NCBI GenBank assembly: GCA_012274205.1
Contig: JAAOZY010000223.1
Span: forward strand, 1 to 34,915
Length of the DNA stretch: 34,915 bases
DNA from: Betaproteobacteria bacterium
GTDB taxonomy: Bacteria; Pseudomonadota; Gammaproteobacteria; Burkholderiales; SG8-39
Direction: 5' to 3'
The notes under the pieces were generated by a model. It was not told where the DNA came from. It was given only the letters and a program-made list of their open reading frames with translations, and did no database searches. The first letter of the stretch is position 1; every line of letters starts with the position of its first letter. The translations under genes were made by a program, and so were the position numbers. Shown here in pieces: positions 22,423-29,506 of the stretch.

Positions 22423-22851
22423 TCAAACCACGGGCGGAAAGCCGTAATTCGGCAGCGCGGCCTTGCGCCCGCCGGCACGCAGGCATGCTTCCACCGTCTG
22501 CAGCAGCAGTTCGCGCGTGACAGGTTTGGCGAGAAAATCGGCAGCGCCGAGCTCCGCCGCCCTGGCCATGAGGCTGGCGTCGCTGCGTCCGGAGATGAAA
22601 ACCACCGGGATAGTCGCTGAGTGCGCATCGCTTTGCATCAGCGATATGAACTCCAGGCCGTTCAGATAGGGCATGCCGATATCGCACAGGACCAGCGACG
22701 GCGGACGCTCCAGCAGCGCCTTGCCGCCCTCGACCGCGTCCTCGGCCACTTCGGTCGCATAGCCGGCCGCGGCCAGGTGCAGGCGCAGCACGCCGGCGTA
22801 CTCAGCGTCGTCGTCGATGATCAGAATGCGGATATTGCTGCGGTCGGGCAT
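22423..22851 (-). CDS. Stand-alone response regulator receiver domain
   Basis: 142 residues, one CheY-like receiver and no output domain. Acidic pocket Asp13-Asp15, phospho-acceptor Asp57 (LVLCDIGMP), switch Ser87 and Lys109 (FLAKP) are all present, so it should be phosphorylatable. The C-terminus after residue 125 is a short basic tail ending PNYGFPPVV. No histidine kinase is in the window, so its partner is elsewhere. It has its own near-consensus promoter (22890-22918) and an AGGAAG ribosome site. It lies upstream of uspA on the same strand, which could suggest a shared stress output, but that is speculative. Confidence 0.9.
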   Translation of the reverse strand: MPDRSNIRILIIDDDAEYAGVLRLHLAAAGYATEVAEDAVEGGKALLERPPSLVLCDIGMPYLNGLEFISLMQSDAHSATIPVVFISGRSDASLMARAAELGAADFLAKPVTRELLLQTVEACLRAGGRKAALPNYGFPPVV

Positions 22852-22889
22852 GCGCGCTGCTTCCTGGGCGGAACTGCAGGTACGCCAAA

Positions 22890-22918
22890 AATGTAGTCTT
22901 GCGGCAAGGCAAAGTCAA
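22890..22918 (-). promoter_or_regulatory. Near-consensus promoter for the receiver-domain gene
   Basis: On the minus strand TTGACT (22918-22913) and TACATT (22895-22890) are 17 bp apart. It starts 25 bp beyond the stop of the ROK kinase gene, so the receiver gene is probably transcribed on its own. Confidence 0.68.
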
Positions 22919-22942
22919 TGTCGTGCCGCAGGCGCGCGCCGT

Positions 22943-23827
22943 TCAATCCCACAACCAGGCCGCGCCGCGCACCCCGGAAGCGTCGCCGTGGCGGCTCTTG
23001 AGCAAAGGGGTGGCGACGCTGTCGGAAAAAACGTGCGCGGCCCAGAGCGCGGGCACGTTGGCGTAAAGCCTGTCGATGTTCGAAACGCCGCCGCCGAGCA
23101 CGATCGCGTCCGGGTCGAGGATATTGATGACTGCAGCCAGGGCACGCGCCAGCCGGGCTTCGTAGCGGCGCAGCGTCGCATCGCAGGCGGCATCGCCCGC
23201 GGCCGCGCGGGCCGCGATCTGTGCCGGCTCCATGCTTTCGCCGCCGTTGCGCACGTGGTCATGGCGCATGCCGGGGCCGCTGAGAAAAGTCTCGACGCAG
23301 CCGCAGCGCCCGCAGTAGCAGGGCGGCCAGTGCGCCTCGTCGCCTGGCAGCCGGTTGTGGCCCCATTCACCCGCTATGGCATTGGCGCCGACGAGCAGCT
23401 TGTCGTGCGCGACGATGCCTCCGCCCACGCCGGTTCCGAGGATCACGCCGAACGCCAGCTCGGCGCCTTCCGCGGCGCCATCCGCAGCCTCGGAAAGCGC
23501 GAAACAGTTCGCGTCGTTGGCCAGCCGTACCTCGCGCTGCAGCAGTGCCTGCAGATCCTGTCTCAGCGGGCGGCCGATCAGCCAGGTCGAGTTGGCATTC
23601 TTGATCAGCCCGCTGGCGCGCGATTCGGCCCCGGGTATGCCGACGCCGAGCGAGCCGCGCCGCCCGAGTTCGCGTTCCGCACGCCCGACCAGTCCGGCGA
23701 TGGCGGCAAGTGTGGCCGGGTAGTCGTCGCGCGGCGTGGGCACGCGGCGGCGCAGCAACTCGGCGCCATCTTCGCCCAGGGCGACGATTTCGATTTTGGT
23801 GCCGCCCAGGTCGATGCCCAGGCGCAT
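22943..23827 (-). CDS. ROK-family sugar kinase (fructokinase/N-acetylhexosamine kinase type)
   Basis: 294 residues of the ROK (repressor, ORF, kinase) family without the DNA-binding domain, so it is a kinase. The phosphate-binding motif GIDLGGTKIE is at residues 4-13, followed by RLANDANCFALSEA with the catalytic Asp. The ROK signature VILGTGVGGGIVAHDKLLVGANAIAGEWGH comes next, then the zinc site formed by His and CYCGRCGC. Phosphorylates a hexose with ATP; the family does not let me choose between fructose, mannose and N-acetylglucosamine. An alternative GTG start at 23836 adds three residues. No sugar transporter or catabolic gene is adjacent. Confidence 0.88.
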   Translation of the reverse strand: MRLGIDLGGTKIEIVALGEDGAELLRRRVPTPRDDYPATLAAIAGLVGRAERELGRRGSLGVGIPGAESRASGLIKNANSTWLIGRPLRQDLQALLQREVRLANDANCFALSEAADGAAEGAELAFGVILGTGVGGGIVAHDKLLVGANAIAGEWGHNRLPGDEAHWPPCYCGRCGCVETFLSGPGMRHDHVRNGGESMEPAQIAARAAAGDAACDATLRRYEARLARALAAVINILDPDAIVLGGGVSNIDRLYANVPALWAAHVFSDSVATPLLKSRHGDASGVRGAAWLWD

Positions 23828-24041
23828 GCTAGCCACAAGCGCGCGCGGGTGCGCCGGCGTTCGATATCGGTGCAGCAGGTGTTGCAGCGGGGAGCATGGG
23901 CGAGTCTATTCCAGCGGCGGTGGAAATGCCAAGTGTGCAACGGTCCCGGGCGCTGCGGCGCTGAGCGGATCGGCAGGGCGAGCGGAAGCGGCCGGCGATT
24001 GGTGGTAAATTGCGGACGTTCCGGGAGCTGCAGCGACGCGC

Positions 24042-24665
24042 GTGTTCAAAATACTAAAAGCCCTGGTGTTCCTTGCTGGGACAGGTATTGCGCTCAATGG
24101 CCGTGCCGATGTGTTCGTGCGCGCGGACATCATTACCGATCCGGATCCGGCGCATTTCAATATTTGTTATGACTACGGCTGCGCCAGTCTGGCCTGGGTG
24201 AAGCTGAGCGAAGATCAATGGCAGCAGGTAAGCGCCGTATTTGCACCGCCCGCTGCGACGCCTGCAGTTGAACGCGAACGGATCCGGCGCGCGATCGCGC
24301 TGTTGGAGTCCATCGCAGGCCCGATGACCGGTACCGCCCACGACAAAGGCGGCACCTTTGCGGGATTCGGACAGACCGGGCAGATGGATTGCATCGACGA
24401 ATCCACCAACACCACGATTTATTTGACCATGCTGCAAAAATACGGCCTGCTGCGCTGGCACAATGTGGGGGATCGCTCGACGCGCTGGCTGCTGTTCCGC
24501 TGGCCGCACACCACCGCAGTGATCGAGGAGCGCGCGAGCGGGCGCGAGTGGGCGGTCGATTCCTGGTTTCTCGACAACGGCGAGCCGCCGTTCGTGCTGC
24601 CGCTGGAAACCTGGAAAGACGGCTGGATACCGCCAAAACGCCAAGCCGGCGCGGCGGGCGATTGA
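24042..24665 (+). CDS. Exported hypothetical protein
   Basis: 207 residues with an N-terminal signal-peptide-like stretch (MFKILKALVFLAGTGIALNGRAD). The mature part has two conserved-looking blocks: ICYDYGCASLAWVKLSEDQWQQV and GQTGQMDCIDESTNTTIYLTML, with Cys residues that could pair. I do not recognise a named family; similar proteins are familiar as hypotheticals in proteobacteria. The GTG start is the only one that keeps the signal sequence, and its ribosome site is poor. It lies 49 bp before the GMC oxidoreductase, on the same strand, so the two may be co-transcribed. Confidence 0.75.
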   Translation: MFKILKALVFLAGTGIALNGRADVFVRADIITDPDPAHFNICYDYGCASLAWVKLSEDQWQQVSAVFAPPAATPAVERERIRRAIALLESIAGPMTGTAHDKGGTFAGFGQTGQMDCIDESTNTTIYLTMLQKYGLLRWHNVGDRSTRWLLFRWPHTTAVIEERASGREWAVDSWFLDNGEPPFVLPLETWKDGWIPPKRQAGAAGD

Positions 24666-24714
24666 GGGACGCTGCGCGCCGGTCACGGCCGCCGGCGGAA
24701 TCGGGAGCGATACG

Positions 24715-26349
24715 ATGAAGACCACCGGGCCATTCGATTACGTCATCGTGGGCGGCGGTACCGCAGGATGTCTGCTCGCCAACCGCCTGTCCGCCGATCC
24801 GCGCAACACGGTACTGCTGCTGGAAGCGGGGGGCAAGGACGACTGGATCTGGATCCACATCCCGGTCGGCTATCTTTACTGCATCGGCAACCCGCGCACC
24901 GACTGGTGCTACAGGACCGAGCCCGATCCGGGGCTCAACGGACGTTCCATACTGTATGCGCGCGGGCGCGTGCTCGGCGGCAGTTCCTCGATCAACGCCA
25001 TGCTCTATCTGCGCGGGCAGGAGCGCGACTACGACGAGTGGGCGCGGCACACCGGTGATTCCGCCTGGGCCTGGCGCAATGTGCTGCCGGTGTTCATGAA
25101 ATCGGAGGATCACTGGCGTGGCGCGGATGCGTTCCACGGCGGGCGCACTGCGGACGCATCCGATGGCCACGAATGGCGCGTGGAGCGCCAGCGCCTGTCC
25201 TGGGAAATACTCGACGCATTTCGCGATGCGGCGCTTGAGACCGGCATCGCCAAGGTCGAGGATTTCAACCGCGGCGACAATTCGGGCAGTTCCAAATTCG
25301 AAGTCAACCAGCGCCGCGGCGTGCGCGTGAATGCGTCGAAAGCGTTTCTGCGGCCGGCGCAGCACCGGCCGAATCTGAGCGTGGTCACCGGCGCCCAGGT
25401 GAAGAAGCTGCGGCTGGAGGGCAGGCGCGCGCTGGGAGTGGAGTACCTGCAGGGGGGCGAGCAGGTCTTCGCCGCGGCGCGCAGGGAAACGCTGCTCGCC
25501 GCGGGGGCGATCGGCAGCCCGCAGATCCTGCAGCTCTCCGGCATCGGGCCGGGCGCACTGCTGCAGCAGCACGGCATCGCGCTCGCGCACGAGCTGCCTG
25601 TGGGCGAGAACCTGCAGGATCACCTGCAGCTGCGCATGGCGTTCCGCGTGAGCAACGTGCTTACGCTCAATACGCTCGCCAATTCCTGGTGGGGCAAGGC
25701 GAAAATGGCGCTGGAGTACGCGCTGCACCGCACTGGCCCGCTTACCATGGCGCCGTCCCAGCTGGGCGCGTTTGTCAAAAGCGATCCAGCGCAGCCCACG
25801 CCGAACCTGGAGTTTCACGTGCAGCCGCTGTCGCTGGAAAAATTCGGCGACCCGCTGCATCCGTTCCCGGCGTTCACCGCGAGCGTATGCAATCTGCGCC
25901 CGGCTTCGCGCGGCCATGTGCGCATCAAATCGCCAGATGCGCACGCCCATCCGGCGATCATGCTCAATTACCTTTCGGCGGCGCAGGATCAGGCGATCGC
26001 GGTGCAGTCCTTGCGGCTCGCGCGCCGTGTTGTGCTCGGCACGCAGACCATGAAGAAATACGCGCCGGAAGAGATCCTGCCGGGGCCGGCTTTTGCCACC
26101 GACGAACAGTTGGTGCAAGCCGCGGGCAACAGCGGAACGACCATCTTTCATCCCGTGGGGACATGCAAAATGGGCCGCGCCGATGATCCGGACGCGGTAG
26201 TCGATCCGCAATTGCGCGTGCGCGGCATCGAAGGGCTGCGCGTGATCGATGCGTCGATCATGCCGGCGATCACCTCGGGCAACACCAATTCCCCCACGCT
26301 GATGATCGCCGAGCGCGGCGCCATGTTGGTCCAGGGCAGCGGCGGCTGA
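24715..26349 (+). CDS. GMC-family FAD oxidoreductase (choline dehydrogenase-like)
   Basis: 544 residues of the glucose-methanol-choline oxidoreductase family. FAD-binding GGGTAG is at residues 13-18 (DYVIVGGGTAGCLLANRL), followed by the GMC signature GRVLGGSSSINAMLYLRG. The second signature GAIGSPQILQLSGIGP comes later, and the catalytic His479 lies in TTIFHPVGTCKMG, with Asn523 in SGNTNSPT. It likely oxidises an alcohol; the substrate is unknown. A GGAG ribosome site precedes the ATG. The gene end lies inside an exact 83-bp tandem repeat, so the last 12 codons and the stop occur again just downstream. Confidence 0.9.
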   Translation: MKTTGPFDYVIVGGGTAGCLLANRLSADPRNTVLLLEAGGKDDWIWIHIPVGYLYCIGNPRTDWCYRTEPDPGLNGRSILYARGRVLGGSSSINAMLYLRGQERDYDEWARHTGDSAWAWRNVLPVFMKSEDHWRGADAFHGGRTADASDGHEWRVERQRLSWEILDAFRDAALETGIAKVEDFNRGDNSGSSKFEVNQRRGVRVNASKAFLRPAQHRPNLSVVTGAQVKKLRLEGRRALGVEYLQGGEQVFAAARRETLLAAGAIGSPQILQLSGIGPGALLQQHGIALAHELPVGENLQDHLQLRMAFRVSNVLTLNTLANSWWGKAKMALEYALHRTGPLTMAPSQLGAFVKSDPAQPTPNLEFHVQPLSLEKFGDPLHPFPAFTASVCNLRPASRGHVRIKSPDAHAHPAIMLNYLSAAQDQAIAVQSLRLARRVVLGTQTMKKYAPEEILPGPAFATDEQLVQAAGNSGTTIFHPVGTCKMGRADDPDAVVDPQLRVRGIEGLRVIDASIMPAITSGNTNSPTLMIAERGAMLVQGSGG

Positions 26350-26476
26350 GGAGCCCGTCCGGCATGGGGAAATGCCGGCCGAATCGGGGGAAAGAGCGCG
26401 GCGCCATGTTGGTCCAGGGCAGCGGCGGCTGAGGAGCCCGTCCGGCATGGGGAAATGCCGGCCGAATCGGGGGAAA
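26311..26476 (+). repeat. Exact 83-bp tandem duplication at the end of the GMC gene
   Basis: Copy 1 is 26311-26393 and copy 2 is 26394-26476, identical over 83 bp, and the match stops at both outer edges. Copy 1 includes the last 12 codons and stop of the GMC gene. Each copy carries a hairpin (CCGGCAT/ATGCCGG with GGGGAA loop; 26359-26378 and 26442-26461) without a T run. Confidence 0.95.
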
Positions 26477-26490
26477 TACTGCGCGCAAAC

Positions 26491-26499
26491 TGGTAAAAT
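26491..26499 (+). promoter_or_regulatory. Extended -10 promoter candidate for the PpiC gene
   Basis: TGGTAAAAT has the extended -10 form (TGn then TAAAAT), 61 bp before the ATG and just beyond the 83-bp repeat. No clear -35. Confidence 0.45.
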
Positions 26500-26560
26500 G
26501 GCAGGTTGCCGCCGCTTCCGGCATGGTCTGATCCCCACTTACTTACTAGGAAAATCCAAC

Positions 26561-27505
26561 ATGTCCATCAAGCCTGCGATCCTGCTGGCCGGCGCTGCTT
26601 CATTGCTGACCCTGGTCGCCTGCAGTTCCAACGAACCGGCGCAGTCCAAAGAGGCCGTGGCCGCCACCGTCAACGGAGCTCCCATCAGCGAGCGTCTGGT
26701 CGACATGATGCTGAAGCAGCGCTCGGGCCTCGGCCGGGAGGTCGGAGCCGAGGCGCGCAAGGCGTTCATCGACCGTCTGGCGATGCAACTCATCATCTCC
26801 CAGGAAGCAATCAAGAAGGGGCTGGACAAGGCGCCGGAAGTAGCCGATCAGGTGGACCTGATCAAGCAATCGGTGCTGGTGGACGCATTCGTGCAGGATT
26901 ACATCAAGAACAATCCCGTCAGCGACGATGCGATCAAGGCCGAGTACGAGAAGATCAAGGCCCAGGAGGCGGGCACGGAATACAAGGCACGCCATATTCT
27001 GGTCGATAGCGAAGCCGAGGCCAAGGACATCATCGCCAAGCTGAACAAGGATCCCAAAGCATTCGAGGCGCTGGCCAAGGCGAAGTCCAAGGACCCTGGT
27101 TCGAAGGTCAAGGGCGGCGAGCTGGGCTGGTTCGACCCGCGCGGCATGGTGCCGGAGTTCGGCGAGGCGGTGTCCAAGCTGGCCAAGGGCAAATTCACCG
27201 AAACGCCGGTCAAGTCGCAATTCGGCTACCACGTGATCCTGCTGGAGGATACGCGCGCAAAAGAAGCCGTGCCGCTGGAGCAGGTGAAGGCCAGGTTGCA
27301 GCAGCAGATGCAGGAGCAGAACCTGCAAAAGCTTTTCGATGCGATGAAAGCGAAAGCAAAGATCGAGATTGCGCAGACTTCGCCAGTGACTCCGGCGAAA
27401 GACGCGAAGCCGGCAGAGCCCGCCAAGGCAGCGGAGCCCGCTAAGGCAGCGGAGCCCGCCAAGCCGGCAGAGCCTGCCAAGCCGGCAGAGCCTGCCAAAA
27501 AATAG
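26561..27505 (+). CDS. PpiC-type peptidyl-prolyl isomerase lipoprotein
   Basis: 314 residues. The N-terminus has a lipoprotein signal ending LVAC at Cys21 (Leu-Val-Ala-Cys), with Ser at +2, which favours outer-membrane sorting. A SurA/PrsA-like N-terminal helical region (about 30-130) precedes a parvulin domain: YKARHILVDSEAEAKDI, GSKVKGGELGWFDPRGMVPEF, KSQFGYHVILLED. Helps folding of proteins outside the cytoplasm. The C-terminus ends in a five-fold Ala-Glu-Pro-Ala-Lys repeat (18-bp units, 27407-27496) and two Lys, likely a flexible tail. The ATG at 26561 is chosen because it gives the signal; a longer frame upstream is not coding. Confidence 0.9.
   Translation: MSIKPAILLAGAASLLTLVACSSNEPAQSKEAVAATVNGAPISERLVDMMLKQRSGLGREVGAEARKAFIDRLAMQLIISQEAIKKGLDKAPEVADQVDLIKQSVLVDAFVQDYIKNNPVSDDAIKAEYEKIKAQEAGTEYKARHILVDSEAEAKDIIAKLNKDPKAFEALAKAKSKDPGSKVKGGELGWFDPRGMVPEFGEAVSKLAKGKFTETPVKSQFGYHVILLEDTRAKEAVPLEQVKARLQQQMQEQNLQKLFDAMKAKAKIEIAQTSPVTPAKDAKPAEPAKAAEPAKAAEPAKPAEPAKPAEPAKK
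27407..27496 (+). repeat. 18-bp tandem repeat (five units) in the PpiC gene
   Basis: Five 18-bp units encode Lys-(Pro/Ala)-Ala-Glu-Pro-Ala. The codons vary slightly between units, so it is not a perfect repeat, but slippage could change its length. Confidence 0.8.
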
Positions 27506-27515
27506 GGCCGGACGT

Positions 27516-27540
27516 TTCGCGCCGCTGAACGCGGCGCGAA
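27516..27540 (+). terminator. Strong hairpin after the PpiC gene
   Basis: TTCGCGCCGC (27516-27525) pairs perfectly with GCGGCGCGAA (27531-27540) around a TGAAC loop. There is no T run, so it may be a 3' stabiliser or Rho-related rather than a classical terminator. Confidence 0.5.
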
Positions 27541-27753
27541 GCCTGGCGCGTAAAGGGGAACGCGCACACGCGTTCGTCCGCGTGCACATTGCGGGGGGTG
27601 CACATGATGCGCTTCCCGGTTGGCACGCTTCGTTTAGAGCTTGTATCGTCCGCGTGTAGCGGAGCTTCTATTCGTAGCGATCTGCTCCGGCAGCATGCAT
27701 CTCCGGCAAGCTTCGCGCAGCCTTGGTTGCCGGTTTCCGAACCAAACTCTGTT

Positions 27754-28770
27754 CTATCGCGATATCTCGACCCGGCCGGGCGAACCCTCGAACACGGACA
27801 TCGCAGTCGCCGTGACCGGGATGCTGCTGTTGCTGGTGCGGCTGATGCTCGGCATATTGGCGCTGTGCACCGCATTCCCGGAAATCGCCGAACTCGACCT
27901 GAATCCGGTTTTCGCCAATCCGCGCGGCGTAGGCATAGTCGACGCGCGCATCCTGCTGGCGGCTTGAGCTGCGCCTTGCTTGTTCTGCGGAGCCGCCTGC
28001 CGCGTGAGTTCGGTGCGTATCTCACGCAGCTTTGCCTTGATCCTTCGCGCATTCTCAACGCCTATGCGCATCAGGATCTTCTGCCCGGCCGAGCGCGCCT
28101 CCAGCTCCGGGTCGGCGAACTGGTAAAACACCTTGGGTTGCACCAGCCGGATCGGCGCCTGGAGTTCCGGAGCGGCGAGCAGATGATCGATCACCTCGAC
28201 CAGCCGGTCGTTGAAATAGCCTTTCGGGTAGCCGAGTTCACGGTACGCCTGCTGGAACAGCGGATACAGTTGGATATAGAGCGCGACCAGCTTGTGCGCA
28301 TCGATGGTGTCGGCCAGCTTCACGTAAGGGGCATAGCGCGCGGCATTCGACTGGCCGATCTCGAAGCCTTCGCCGGCGCGATCGACCAGGAATCGACCCG
28401 CCGCCGGCTTCACCGGCATCAGCCGCACCGCGGCCTTGCCGCGCGGCAGATTGTCTACGCTGGCGACGACGCGGCGCACGAAGTCGTGCAACTGGAACAG
28501 CCCGATGAGCGTCTTGCCCAGCGACAGCCCGTCGAGCGCATTCCGCACTGCGGTATCGCTCAGGTCGAGCGCGGGCAGCGGCTTGTCCAGCGACGGCGGC
28601 GCGAGCGGATAGCGGATCTGCGGGCCGACCGGCAGGGCAGGTGCCACCGGCTGGGTGACGACAGGGACCGAGGGCAATGGCGGTTCCTGCCGTTGACGTG
28701 CGTTGTAGATGAAGATCGCGAGCGCACCCAATGCAACAAGCAGCAGCAGTGACCAGATGAGCTTTTTCAT
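27754..28770 (-). CDS. DUF3014 domain protein with an overprinted C-terminus
   Basis: 338 residues. An N-terminal membrane anchor (MKKLIWSLLLLVALGALAIFIY) and a Pro-rich linker lead into the DUF3014 domain (about 60-258), with DSL-type segments such as LVALYIQLYPLFQQAYRELGYP and YFNDRLVEVIDHLLAAPE. The rest of the family normally ends near IRTELTRQ (about residue 258). Residues 268-338 here are the antisense of an acyl-CoA-synthetase relic on the other strand and look non-native (many Ser, Ala and Arg). The original stop was probably lost in a rearrangement. The ATG at 28770 starts the conserved N-terminus; a longer reading is not supported. Function unknown. Confidence 0.82.
   Translation of the reverse strand: MKKLIWSLLLLVALGALAIFIYNARQRQEPPLPSVPVVTQPVAPALPVGPQIRYPLAPPSLDKPLPALDLSDTAVRNALDGLSLGKTLIGLFQLHDFVRRVVASVDNLPRGKAAVRLMPVKPAAGRFLVDRAGEGFEIGQSNAARYAPYVKLADTIDAHKLVALYIQLYPLFQQAYRELGYPKGYFNDRLVEVIDHLLAAPELQAPIRLVQPKVFYQFADPELEARSAGQKILMRIGVENARRIKAKLREIRTELTRQAAPQNKQGAAQAASRMRASTMPTPRGLAKTGFRSSSAISGNAVHSANMPSISRTSNSSIPVTATAMSVFEGSPGRVEISR
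27812..27967 (+). pseudogene. Relic of an ADP-forming acyl-CoA synthetase C-terminus
   Basis: The frame ending at 27967 has a stretch FPEIAELDLNPVFANPRGVG followed by IVDARILL, which matches the ATP-grasp end of ADP-forming acetyl-/acyl-CoA synthetases and the related Pat-like lysine acetyltransferases. Only about 50 residues remain, and the enzyme body is absent from the window. No CoA-binding or catalytic His part is found nearby. The relic lies opposite the end of the DUF3014 gene. The 27541-27811 stretch before it holds no clear gene. Confidence 0.6.
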
Positions 28771-28813
28771 GTTCGACCCCGGGCGCAGCGGCGAATTGGA
28801 CTGGGCGTGAAAA

Positions 28814-28822
28814 ATTTTATCA
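28814..28822 (-). promoter_or_regulatory. Extended -10 promoter candidate for the DUF3014 gene
   Basis: On the minus strand TGATAAAAT has the extended -10 form, about 44 bp before the ATG. On the plus strand a weaker TTGGAC (28796-28801), 16-bp spacer and TATCAC (28818-28823) could serve the HTH gene, so the two may overlap. Confidence 0.4.
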
Positions 28823-28917
28823 CAGCGCAGCGCACGCCCCGGCAGTGAATCCGGCGTTGCGCCGCCGCGCAAAGCCGCTTAATCTGTGCATCTCTCCATC
28901 CGGATTCGCACATTCAA

Positions 28918-29385
28918 ATGCCGAACTTGCTTGCAGCACTCAAACACGAAATCGCGCGGCTCGCCCGCAGGGAGGCGCGCAGCCTGACCAGATCCCTGGC
29001 GCGGAATTCCGCCCAGTTTCGCCGGGACATTGCCGAATTGAAACGCCAGAATTCGAAGGCAGGGCTTGAAATTGCCCGGCTTCAGCGCCAGATGCGCCAG
29101 ACCAGCGTTGCGCCGCTCGCGCAGGCAAGCGACAGGAAGCCGCGCTTCTCGGCGGCAAGCGTGAAGTCGCAGCGCCGGCGCCTGGGCGTTTCTGCCGCAG
29201 ATTATGCGACGCTGGTCGGTGTCACCGCGCATACCATCTACCAATGGGAACACGGAGCGTCGAAACCGCGCCGGGCGCAGCTGGCGGCGCTCGCCGCCGT
29301 GCGCGGCCTGGGAAAGACGGAAGTCAGGCGGCGACTGCAGGCAAGTGCCGCGACGGCATCCAGGGCGCGTGGAAAGAAAGGCTGA
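28918..29385 (+). CDS. Small protein with coiled coil and XRE-type HTH
   Basis: 155 residues. The first half (about 5-65) is basic and helical with heptad-like pattern, so probably a coiled coil. The second half has an HTH_XRE-like motif: RRRLGVSAADYATLVGVTAHTIYQWEHGASKPR, then AQLAALAAVRGLGKTEVRRRL. This is the C-terminal DNA-binding domain. The short basic tail is typical of this small family. The ATG at 28918 has no good ribosome site. It is on its own, followed by the DUF2868 gene 121 bp further on the same strand, so it may regulate that pair. That is inference. Confidence 0.75.
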   Translation: MPNLLAALKHEIARLARREARSLTRSLARNSAQFRRDIAELKRQNSKAGLEIARLQRQMRQTSVAPLAQASDRKPRFSAASVKSQRRRLGVSAADYATLVGVTAHTIYQWEHGASKPRRAQLAALAAVRGLGKTEVRRRLQASAATASRARGKKG

Positions 29386-29466
29386 GGCCGGCTGAATGGC
29401 GGCCCATCTGCGGCAATGCCGGCGACTGGCGCTGACAGCAGGGCCGCTTTCTGGCTGATGCACCTT

Positions 29467-29498
29467 ACGTTGCCCATGTCTGCTTCAAGCGGCAACGT
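29467..29498. promoter_or_regulatory. 8-bp inverted repeat just before the DUF2868 gene
   Basis: ACGTTGCC (29467-29474) and GGCAACGT (29491-29498) are a perfect inverted repeat with a 16-bp spacer, ending 8 bp before the ATG. It may be an operator, or an RNA hairpin over the ribosome site. Confidence 0.5.
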
Positions 29499-29506
29499 CG
29501 AACACC

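Noticed and set aside
24157..26538. A 793-residue open frame on the minus strand
   Set aside because: It is antisense to the hypothetical and GMC genes, whose motifs are clear. It is a GC-driven shadow, and the duplicated segment at its start is the 83-bp repeat.
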